64,000 nucleotides of DNA from Sporosarcina sp. ACRSL (GTDB lineage Bacteria > Bacillota > Bacilli > Bacillales_A > Planococcaceae), in contig NZ_JAKRNT010000003.1 of the NCBI RefSeq assembly GCF_022346605.1, forward strand, positions 62,001 to 126,000, given 5' to 3'. The position numbers and the translations under genes are program-made. Below, in pieces: positions 42,767 through 49,795 of this stretch (the stretch's first letter is position 1; every line of letters begins with the position of its first letter). A model generated the notes under the pieces. The model was not told the DNA's origin and did not search any database. It saw only the letters and a list, made by a program, of their open reading frames with translations.

Positions 42767-43783
42767 ATGTCACTTCAATTTATTAACGCGGAAAAGAGGA
42801 TACATGATTCGGTTGTCTTCCCTGCTTTTGATTTGTCGATTGAATCGGGGAAAATCGTCGCTGTCTACTCAAGTGTCAATGTCCGCGAGCAGCTGATTGA
42901 TCTGTTGCTAGAAAGATCTAAACTGTCGCATGGCCAAATCCTAATCGAGGAAAGCAGCATTTCGGAAAACAAATCAAAAATCGGCTTCTTCTTTCTTCAT
43001 GAGAGCTTATATGAGCGATTGTCCATTGAAGAAATGGTCCAATTCACGAAGGGCCTTTATATTTCGAGCACCACCATTGAAGAAGCGATTCAAACCGTTC
43101 AACTCGATGCAAAGCGCCGTGTAAAAATAAAGAACTTGTCATATTCAGAACGAAAGCGTGTACAGCTCGCCTGTTTGCTTATACAGAACCCAACTATCTG
43201 TATTTTTGAAGAACCTGACCAAAATCTTGATTTGGAATCAAAACGAATTTTTCTTACCGTCCTTCAAAAGCTAAAACAAAACGGTCGAAGTGCATTCATT
43301 TTAACGGGAAATATGGAAAGCGCAGTCATAGCTGCCGATGAGATTTACCGTTTAGATGAAAATGGCCTGCATTCTGTTCATACCGAGGGAGACGAAAATG
43401 ATGAAATTGAAAATTCTTCTACTTCCGCTGAATCTATTCTGCCTGTCCGTTTCGAAAAAATCCCGACGAAGGTCAATGAAAAAATCGTCTTATTCGAACC
43501 AACCGAAATAGATTATATTGAAAGCAATGATGGTCAATCATTTTTACATATTAAGGGAGAATCCTTCCCCTCCGTTTCGACATTAAATGATTTGGAAGCA
43601 CGTTTACTCCCATTCGGTTTTTTCCGTTGCCACCGTTCGTATATCGTGAATTTGCAAAAAGTCCGGGAAGTCATCACTTGGACGAGGAACAGCTATAGTC
43701 TCGTTTTGGACGACGCTGAAAAATCGACAATTCCTTTATCGAAAACGAAGATGGTTGAGCTGAAAGAGTTGCTCGGCCTCTGA
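42767..43783 (+). CDS. LytTR DNA-binding regulator fused to a degenerate ABC-ATPase domain
   Basis: 338 residues. Residues 1-205 have the shape of an ABC ATPase, but key parts are lost: the Walker A loop is replaced by AVYSSVNVREQL, the signature is LSYSERKRVQLA, Walker B is CIFEEPDQNLDLES, and the H-loop His is absent (ILTGNMES). ATP hydrolysis is therefore unlikely. Residues about 235-338 form a LytTR domain (TEIDYIESNDGQSFLHI, FFRCHRSYIVNLQKV). It lies directly upstream of an intact ABC ATPase and permease and probably regulates them, perhaps by sensing the transporter. Confidence 0.85.
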   Translation: MSLQFINAEKRIHDSVVFPAFDLSIESGKIVAVYSSVNVREQLIDLLLERSKLSHGQILIEESSISENKSKIGFFFLHESLYERLSIEEMVQFTKGLYISSTTIEEAIQTVQLDAKRRVKIKNLSYSERKRVQLACLLIQNPTICIFEEPDQNLDLESKRIFLTVLQKLKQNGRSAFILTGNMESAVIAADEIYRLDENGLHSVHTEGDENDEIENSSTSAESILPVRFEKIPTKVNEKIVLFEPTEIDYIESNDGQSFLHIKGESFPSVSTLNDLEARLLPFGFFRCHRSYIVNLQKVREVITWTRNSYSLVLDDAEKSTIPLSKTKMVELKELLGL

Positions 43784-44031
43784 ATTTGTAGAAAGTTGCT
43801 ATATTTCCTCGGAAATAATTTGACAAAACAAGTCGATTCAACCCGGGAAATGCTCCGTTCAACTTGGTAACAGGAAATCTTCTATCCATATACGGTCCAT
43901 TCATTCGTCATTTTGCTCTACTCACCTTTAAATAGACTCTTTTCATCCGGAATATGATGTCACCTATTTCATTTTCACTTAATCTAAAGATGCGAACGAG
44001 AAATAGTGAAGATTCGAACAGGAGGATGAAA

Positions 44032-44880
44032 ATGGAAAATATTATTGAGGTGAGCAGTTTAGCAAAAGCTTTTGCGAATCAAACCGCAATTGAAAGCGTC
44101 GACTTCCATGTGAAGAAAGGTGAAATCTTTGGTTTCTTAGGACCTAGTGGTTCCGGAAAGACAACAACAATTAAAATTTTGACCGGACAATTGAACCCTA
44201 CGAGCGGGATTGCTAAGGTTTTTGGAGAATCTGTTTCACAACTGAAGAAATCGGAGTACCGTAGACGGTTTGGGGTGCTTACTGATAATAGCGGATTATA
44301 TGGAAGACTATCGATCTACGATAATTTGAAACTGTATTGTGATTTATATGATGTTTCCCACTCGAAGATTGATGAAGTGCTCGATGCTGTTAATTTGAAA
44401 CAAGAGAAATCGAAAAAAGTTTCTACCTTATCAAAAGGGATGACACAGCGCGTAATGCTGGCAAGGACTTTACTTCACGAACCGGAATTACTTTTTCTGG
44501 ATGAGCCGACATCTGCGCTCGATCCGACAAATTCACTTCATATCCATGAAGGGTTGCGGGCTCTCAACGCAAAAGGAACGACGATTTTCTTGACAACGCA
44601 TGACATGCACGAAGCTGAGACTTTATGCGACAGGGTCGCTTTTCTAAACAAAGGGAAAATCCAGCTATTAGATACTCCGGATCGATTGAAAAAAAGCTAT
44701 TCGGATTTAACAATTACAGTGGAGTTGACGACCGGAGAAAAAGTGGTTTTGCCAGCAGGTTCAGAAGGTGCAGATCAATTATATCAGTATATGAATACAA
44801 ACCAAGTCGTCACAATCCATTCGAACGAGCCGACTTTAGGAGATATATTCGTACAAGTGACAGGGAGGAAATTGGCATGA
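44032..44880 (+). CDS. ABC transporter ATP-binding protein
   Basis: About 282 residues, intact. Walker A GPSGSGKTT, signature LSKGMTQRVMLA, Walker B LLFLDEPTSALD, H-loop TTHDM. The C-terminal extension (TITVELTTGEKVVLP) is typical of exporters of the antibiotic/peptide type. AGGAGG is 6 bases before the ATG at 44032; the frame is open further upstream without a site. It overlaps the permease start and forms an operon with it, a 26-residue peptide gene and an M50 protease gene. Confidence 0.9.
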   Translation: MENIIEVSSLAKAFANQTAIESVDFHVKKGEIFGFLGPSGSGKTTTIKILTGQLNPTSGIAKVFGESVSQLKKSEYRRRFGVLTDNSGLYGRLSIYDNLKLYCDLYDVSHSKIDEVLDAVNLKQEKSKKVSTLSKGMTQRVMLARTLLHEPELLFLDEPTSALDPTNSLHIHEGLRALNAKGTTIFLTTHDMHEAETLCDRVAFLNKGKIQLLDTPDRLKKSYSDLTITVELTTGEKVVLPAGSEGADQLYQYMNTNQVVTIHSNEPTLGDIFVQVTGRKLA

Positions 44881-45584
44881 TGATTTCATTGAAACGTGTG
44901 AATGCGATATTTCAGAAAGACTTTAAGGATTTTTCACGGAACTATGCTGTTTCTACAGTTATCTTTATCCCGATTCTTTTAGGAGCTTTTTATGGACGAA
45001 TGGGCGTTGTTTCGATTGAATCACATTATATGCTTATCAATATGTCATTCAGCATGGTTGCGGCATTTGTCCAATGTTGTTTGATCGCTGAGGAGAAAGA
45101 GAAAAACACGTTGCGCGGGTTAATGCTTTCCCCTGCCACTACAGCCGACATTCTTGGCGGAAAAAGCTTGCTAACGTTTATTATGACGATGGTTGTTGTC
45201 TTTTTCACTGCCTTCTTAGCTGAATATAAACCTGCAAATATCGCAGTCATTGCTGTGGCAGTTGTTTTATCATCCGTTTTCTATATTGCATTAGGAACAT
45301 TGCTCGGTCTTTATTCCAAGTCCGTCTTGGAAGCATCCGTTATCGTTATGCCCGTTATTATCGTCTTTTCACTTGGGGGATTTGTTACATTGGTCGTCGA
45401 GAAATATCCTATTTTACAAGCCGCAACTTATTTGCCAAACCTTCAATTAATTGAATTGGCGACAATGGTGGAGGCCGGTGCTGGTTTTGCGGATGTGTTT
45501 GTCGAATTAGCTATTATTTTAGGATGGGTTATTGCAGCTATTATGTTGACGGTTGTCATCTACCGGAAACGGATGGTGGATTAA
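44877..45584 (+). CDS. ABC-2-type transporter permease
   Basis: About 235 residues with six membrane helices (VSTVIFIPILLGAFYG; TFIMTMVVVFFTAFLA; VVLSSVFYIALGTLLG; VIVMPVIIVFSLGGFV; IILGWVIAAIMLTVVIY) and the charged cytoplasmic AEEKEKNTLRGLMLSP element common to ABC-2 permeases. Its ATG overlaps the stop of the ATPase gene; GGGAGG is upstream. Likely exports or confers immunity to a peptide or drug. Confidence 0.87.
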   Translation: MMISLKRVNAIFQKDFKDFSRNYAVSTVIFIPILLGAFYGRMGVVSIESHYMLINMSFSMVAAFVQCCLIAEEKEKNTLRGLMLSPATTADILGGKSLLTFIMTMVVVFFTAFLAEYKPANIAVIAVAVVLSSVFYIALGTLLGLYSKSVLEASVIVMPVIIVFSLGGFVTLVVEKYPILQAATYLPNLQLIELATMVEAGAGFADVFVELAIILGWVIAAIMLTVVIYRKRMVD

Positions 45585-45585
45585 T

Positions 45586-45666
45586 ATGAAACTAGCGCTT
45601 AGGTTTGTTGGTGGAATTGTCATCGGAGCAATCGTCATCTTCGTTTACAAAATGTTTTTCACTTAA
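45586..45666 (+). CDS. 26-residue single-helix membrane peptide
   Basis: Begins 1 base after the permease stop, with GGTGG upstream, and ends 15 bases before the M50 protease start. The peptide is MKLALRFVGG followed by a hydrophobic run IVIGAIVIFVYKMFFT: a positively charged N-terminus and one membrane helix. Its position between an ABC exporter and an intramembrane protease suggests a substrate, a small subunit or an immunity peptide. No family known to me. Confidence 0.65.
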   Translation: MKLALRFVGGIVIGAIVIFVYKMFFT

Positions 45667-45681
45667 TTTGAGGTGTCATTC

Positions 45682-46755
45682 ATGAAAGAAATCGGATCGT
45701 TAGTATTAGGAGCGTTCATCGGACTTACCGGAGTCTTTTATTTCATTCAATATCCGGAATCATGGTCGATACGCTCCGGACTACTCATTGTGTTATGCAT
45801 CGTCGTCAGCCTTCCGTTGAGTATACTACTGCATGAATTCGGGCACTTCCTTGCAGGCCGCCTTCAAGGGATGCGATTACTGAATTTAAGTGTCGGGCCC
45901 TTCGTCATTGAAAGGCATGAAGGCAAACTCCACTTTCACTTCACCCCTTCCTTCCTGAACTATCTCGGAAGGGCGATGATGACGTTTCCCGAACATATGA
46001 ATAAGGAAGATATGCGAAAGAAACTGATCCGTTATTTATTTGGTGGTCCCATGATCAATATTATCGGCAGTTTTCTGCTGGTCGGAATCGCTTTCGGAAT
46101 ATGGCATCACCCGTTCTTCCTCTTTTTTGGAATTATAAACGTGTTGCTCGGTTTCACAAATTTGAAACCCGTCATGGCAGAAAATGCGCTGGCAGATGGA
46201 TTTGCCATCAAAAAACTCCGGACAGTTCCAGTCGAAGATTCCGTCATTATAAGTGCTTATTCAGTATTGGTGGAAGGAACGAAAACCTTCGATATGAAAC
46301 AGTGGGATGCTAGTTTAATCGAACAGTTGGAAGGATTGATAGCCACCGATGACCCGATTGCAAAAAGCTTCTTCCCTACACTCGGCTATTATTATTTGCC
46401 TGAAGATCCGGAGAAAGTGCTGGCCATCGGACGGACTTCCGCTTTCACGCGGGAAGCTGCCTCATCTGATTATTATTCGGATTGTGCAGATATCACCTTT
46501 GCCACAGCCCTTTTCTTTAATGACGAATTGAAGGATTATCCTTCTATTGAAGAAGAGCTTCGGAAAATCGGCAAATCAGATATCATTATCGATTTGAAGC
46601 GCAGTGCTTTGCTTTCATACATAGAGGGAGATTTTAAAGGAGCCATCGAGCATTTGAAAATAGCCAATGATTCATTGAAGAAATGGCATCCTATTTACTT
46701 GCGCGGAGAGATGGAACGAGAATTGCTTACAGCGATGATTGATAAGATTATCTAA
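45682..46755 (+). CDS. M50-family (site-2 type) intramembrane metalloprotease
   Basis: About 357 residues. The zinc motif HEFGH is at residues 51-55 within a membrane helix, and the third ligand region NLKPVMAENALADG is near 161-174. Four or so membrane helices are in the first half; the second half (about 180-357) is a soluble helical domain, perhaps TPR-like, ending in a segment with SYIEGDFKGAIEHLKIA. It cleaves membrane-embedded substrates. In this operon the adjacent 26-residue peptide or a peptide exported by the ABC genes is the likely substrate. ATG at 45682 follows GAGGTG. Confidence 0.87.
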   Translation: MKEIGSLVLGAFIGLTGVFYFIQYPESWSIRSGLLIVLCIVVSLPLSILLHEFGHFLAGRLQGMRLLNLSVGPFVIERHEGKLHFHFTPSFLNYLGRAMMTFPEHMNKEDMRKKLIRYLFGGPMINIIGSFLLVGIAFGIWHHPFFLFFGIINVLLGFTNLKPVMAENALADGFAIKKLRTVPVEDSVIISAYSVLVEGTKTFDMKQWDASLIEQLEGLIATDDPIAKSFFPTLGYYYLPEDPEKVLAIGRTSAFTREAASSDYYSDCADITFATALFFNDELKDYPSIEEELRKIGKSDIIIDLKRSALLSYIEGDFKGAIEHLKIANDSLKKWHPIYLRGEMERELLTAMIDKII

Positions 46756-46833
46756 ATTATTCTAATTTAACCATCCACTCCTTATTTATATCGTTTATAC
46801 TGACAATAACGTGAAAATGCAGGAGGGAATCAA

Positions 46834-47514
46834 ATGCAGAAAATCGAAATCCGTTCATTGAATGTCGGCAAGCCGCGTGACTTGCAGTTCGGAAAAAAAG
46901 AGATAACGACAGGCATTAATAAAAAACCCGTTTCGGAACCCGTTTTTTTATCAACATTGAATTTCACCGGTGACGGGCAAGGTGATCTTGTGAATCACGG
47001 CGGCAGAGATAAAGCCGTTTGCGTCTATCCGTACGAGCATTATCCTTATTGGGAAAAGGAGTTAGGAAAGCCGTTAGACTACAGCGCATTCGGCGAAAAT
47101 CTGACGCTTTTTGGGTTGACAGAGCATGAGTTATGCATCGGGGATTCTTTTCAAATCGGCGAAGCCGTCGTACAAGTGAGCCAGCCTCGACAGCCATGCT
47201 TCAAGTTATCGCTTATTCATGACCGTAAAGACATGCCGTTGCTTATACAAAACACGGGATATACCGGCTATTATTTACGAGTGCTGAAAGAGGGAATGGT
47301 CTCCCCTTCTGATCAATTGGAGCATATTTCACGGCCGGCTTTGGCCATATCCGTGACCGAGGCAAACCGGCTTATGCACCATGATAAAGATGATGTGGAA
47401 GGAATCCGTGAGGTGCTCAAAGTAGAGGAGTTGTCGGAGAGCTGGAGGAAGACATTTCTGAAGAGGCTCGAAGGCATTGAAGAGGATACGAGTGAACGAT
47501 TAACTGGTAGATAA
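46834..47514 (+). CDS. MOSC-domain protein (YiiM-like)
   Basis: 226 residues. The MOSC core shows LVNHGGRDKAVCVYP, FGENLTL, GDSFQIGEAVVQVSQPRQPC with the conserved Cys, and a C-terminal helical extension. MOSC proteins handle molybdenum-cofactor-linked sulfur or act in reduction of N-hydroxylated compounds (YiiM type). The nearby moco biosynthesis genes fit cofactor availability. The ribosome binding site AGGAGGG precedes the ATG. Confidence 0.88.
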   Translation: MQKIEIRSLNVGKPRDLQFGKKEITTGINKKPVSEPVFLSTLNFTGDGQGDLVNHGGRDKAVCVYPYEHYPYWEKELGKPLDYSAFGENLTLFGLTEHELCIGDSFQIGEAVVQVSQPRQPCFKLSLIHDRKDMPLLIQNTGYTGYYLRVLKEGMVSPSDQLEHISRPALAISVTEANRLMHHDKDDVEGIREVLKVEELSESWRKTFLKRLEGIEEDTSERLTGR

Positions 47515-47538
47515 TCGATTGATCGAGAAGTCCCGCGG

Positions 47539-47685
47539 CTTGCTTGGGTCGCGGGGCTTCTTGCTTTGGACGCTGGACGGCTCGCTTTGTACGCGAGACG
47601 GCTCGCTTTGGACGCGAGATGACTCACTTTGGACGCGAGACGGCTCGCTTTGGTCGCGGGATGACTCGCATTGGACGCGAGCTAT
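47539..47685. repeat. 21-bp-period intergenic array, core CTCGCTTTGGACGCGAG
   Basis: Seven units start at 47539, 47560, 47581, 47602, 47623, 47644 and 47665, every one exactly 21 bases. The core CTCGCTTTGGACGCGAG is itself nearly palindromic at its ends (CTCGC / GCGAG), and the last four bases alternate between ACGG and ATGA. Because 21 is a multiple of three, reading frames stay open across it. It lies between the MOSC stop and a terminator. Confidence 0.85.
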
Positions 47686-47697
47686 TTATTACAAACA

Positions 47698-47734
47698 GAA
47701 AAAAGGGCTGCCACAGAATTTCTGGGCAGCCCTT
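47698..47734. terminator. Terminator of the four-helix membrane protein gene
   Basis: AAAGGGCTGCC / GGCAGCCCTTT, 11-bp perfect stem with a 12-base loop; the strongest T tract is on the minus strand. Confidence 0.85.
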
Positions 47735-47737
47735 TCA

Positions 47738-48235
47738 TTATGACAGTACCTCACGCCGATTCGTACAGAAAATATATATAGTAAGAAGAATGCAGATTGC
47801 CAAGGTCACATGAAAAAAAGTATGCAATGTATTTGGCACGATTCCATTCATGACAGGCAAGAAAGAGTGCGTATCCCCAAACATTCTCACGTAGGAATCC
47901 ACTTTTTCCTCAGCGCCGACCCCAAACAAATACGGGATCCACCAAGCAAACAAGACGCCTGCGAAAAGGCAGGCAGGGTGGATGAGCAACCAGAGCTTCG
48001 CCCACAGCGGATACCGTTTTCCTATGAAAAGGAGTACGAGGCCCATTAATAAAGCAATTTGGATGACACCACTCAATGTCACAAACAGTAATTCACTCGT
48101 GGACTTTTCTGCTGCAATTGCCTGTATATCGTTCAGTTTGCCGAGAGGCACCCAATCCTGAACGATCATGAAGAATAAAATCAAGCCGTACCCAACGACC
48201 AATAACCTTTCAGAAATACGAATTTTCCTAGTCAC
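47738..48235 (-). CDS. Four-helix integral membrane protein of unknown function
   Basis: 165 residues with four hydrophobic helices (LLVVGYGLILFFMIV; LSGVIQIALLMGLVLLF; LLIHPACLFAGVLFAWW; TLAICILLTIYIFC). The loop between helices 3 and 4 is acidic (GAEEKVDSYVRMFGD). No catalytic motif is visible and I do not recognise the family. It starts with GTG at 48235, 7 bases after AGAGGAGG. It stands between the repeat array/terminator and the nrd operon and appears to be transcribed alone. Confidence 0.72.
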   Translation of the reverse strand: MTRKIRISERLLVVGYGLILFFMIVQDWVPLGKLNDIQAIAAEKSTSELLFVTLSGVIQIALLMGLVLLFIGKRYPLWAKLWLLIHPACLFAGVLFAWWIPYLFGVGAEEKVDSYVRMFGDTHSFLPVMNGIVPNTLHTFFHVTLAICILLTIYIFCTNRREVLS

Positions 48236-48338
48236 CTATGTACCTCCTCTATGATCATTACTACCTTTATCATAGGGGAAATTTTAAATTGGATGAACGG
48301 ACCTCGACTGTATCTTCATGTACTGCTATAGTCGTAAT

Positions 48339-49376
48339 TTACAAATCATCAAACCCATTCAAATCACTCGTCTTCACGTATTGCCTTGATGTCTGCTCGA
48401 AGAAATCCGTTTTCGTGTCGTCGAAATTGTCAACGTAAGCTCGGATCCACTTCATTGGGTTATCCGTGAACTCAGGATAAATTTCGCTGAGCCCGAGCAT
48501 GCGAAGCATTTTATTCGCCCGGTATTTGACATAGCCCGCCATTTCATCCAGATCGATTCCGTCAATCTCCCCTAACACATAGCGGCTCCATATGATTTCC
48601 TGCTCGACCGAGTGGCGGAATTGGTCATAAATCCATTCTGTAAAAGCTTCCGTATTGTATTCGGGGTTTTCCGCAAGCGCTGCGCGAAATATGTCGCTAA
48701 TTGCTTTTCCGTGTTGCAATTCATCCCGATTAATATAGGAAATCATTGTCGACGTGCCGACCATTTTCTGATGGCGTGCGAGATTATAGAAGAATGCAAA
48801 ACCGCTGTAGAAGAACAATCCTTCCAGTAATGTCGTATACACCATCGCTTTCAACACCGTTTCAATCGTCGGGTTTTCAGCAAATTCATTGTAAATATCA
48901 ACGATCCGTTCATTCCGCTTCAGAAGCACTACGTCGGTACGTCCCATTTCGAATGAAGCCAGTTGCTTGTCCAGCGTCGTTACAGATGAGAGGACATACG
49001 CGTAGCTATGGTTATGCTCGCTTTCCTGATCAGCGATGGTCGCCATAATTGATTTCACCGAAGGATCGGTTGCAAAATCCGCGATTTTCATGGCGATGAC
49101 AGTTTGAGGGCCGTCTAATGTCGCTAACAGTCCGATGATTTTTAGGAAAGCGTCCTGTTCGGCTTTCGACAAATTCGGAAATTGTTTCACGTCCTGCGTC
49201 ATATCGACTTCATTCGCTGTCCAAAAAAGGGAACGAATTTTTTGACGCAATGTGTAGAAATGAGGGTGTGCAAGATCATTCCAGTTCAGAATACCGCTCG
49301 CTTTCCCTCCGAAAATTGCGGTTGATTTGTTTGGATTTGCTGGATTCAGCACTTTAACGCGTGTAAGTGTTGCCAA
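48339..49376 (-). CDS. nrdB: Class I ribonucleotide reductase, beta (radical) subunit
   Basis: About 345 residues. The metal and radical residues are conserved: Asp in TLDGPQTV, ESEHNHSY (Glu, His and the radical Tyr), Glu in TLLEGLFF and RDELQHG. It generates the radical that the alpha subunit uses to reduce ribonucleotides. AAAGGAG is well placed only for the TTG at 49376; the ATG at 49400 has no site. It overlaps the flavodoxin gene by 31 bases in the operon nrdA-flavodoxin-nrdB. Confidence 0.93.
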   Translation of the reverse strand: MATLTRVKVLNPANPNKSTAIFGGKASGILNWNDLAHPHFYTLRQKIRSLFWTANEVDMTQDVKQFPNLSKAEQDAFLKIIGLLATLDGPQTVIAMKIADFATDPSVKSIMATIADQESEHNHSYAYVLSSVTTLDKQLASFEMGRTDVVLLKRNERIVDIYNEFAENPTIETVLKAMVYTTLLEGLFFYSGFAFFYNLARHQKMVGTSTMISYINRDELQHGKAISDIFRAALAENPEYNTEAFTEWIYDQFRHSVEQEIIWSRYVLGEIDGIDLDEMAGYVKYRANKMLRMLGLSEIYPEFTDNPMKWIRAYVDNFDDTKTDFFEQTSRQYVKTSDLNGFDDL

Positions 49377-49795
49377 TGTTGAACTACTCCTTTCGACCAT
49401 TCAATTACTTTTTGTTCCTGTGCGCCGCGAGGGCTTTGCTCGATAGTAAGAGGTTCGTAGGTTGATTCATAAAATTGAGCGAGTTTTACGGCTGCTCCGC
49501 AAAACAGCTCATCCCCTCCAAACTGCGTGTCGCCAGTTCCGAAGACGTAGACGTTTTCGGGTTTGTAGCCGATGTCTGCGACGAAATCTTTCACCTCGTC
49601 AGGCGTAGAGCCCTTGTCCCATGTGAATGAACCGATGATCATCGCATCGAATCGGCGCGGATCCGGTATCGAACCGATTCCAATCCGATGCACAGTTACG
49701 TCTATTCCTCCCGCTAGCAGTGTCTCCTCCACGATTTCCGCCACTTCCTGCGTATTGCCGCTCCACGACGCATAAGCGATCAGGAATGACACCAT
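49346..49795 (-). CDS. Flavodoxin of the ribonucleotide reductase operon
   Basis: About 149 residues of flavodoxin fold with the FMN phosphate loop ASWSGNTQEVAE, the SFTWDKGSTPDEV region and FGTGDTQFGGDELFCGA. It occupies the place usually taken by NrdI but looks like a classical flavodoxin. A role in activating the metal-tyrosyl cofactor of NrdB or reducing the enzyme is likely from context. It overlaps nrdA by 16 bases and nrdB by 31. Confidence 0.85.
   Translation of the reverse strand: MVSFLIAYASWSGNTQEVAEIVEETLLAGGIDVTVHRIGIGSIPDPRRFDAMIIGSFTWDKGSTPDEVKDFVADIGYKPENVYVFGTGDTQFGGDELFCGAAVKLAQFYESTYEPLTIEQSPRGAQEQKVIEWSKGVVQHWQHLHALKC

Noticed and set aside
47519..47743. Plus-strand ORF with repeating seven-residue units across the 47.5-kb array
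   Set aside because: The frame is open only because the repeat length is a multiple of three. There is no ribosome binding site and sister arrays encode nothing similar.
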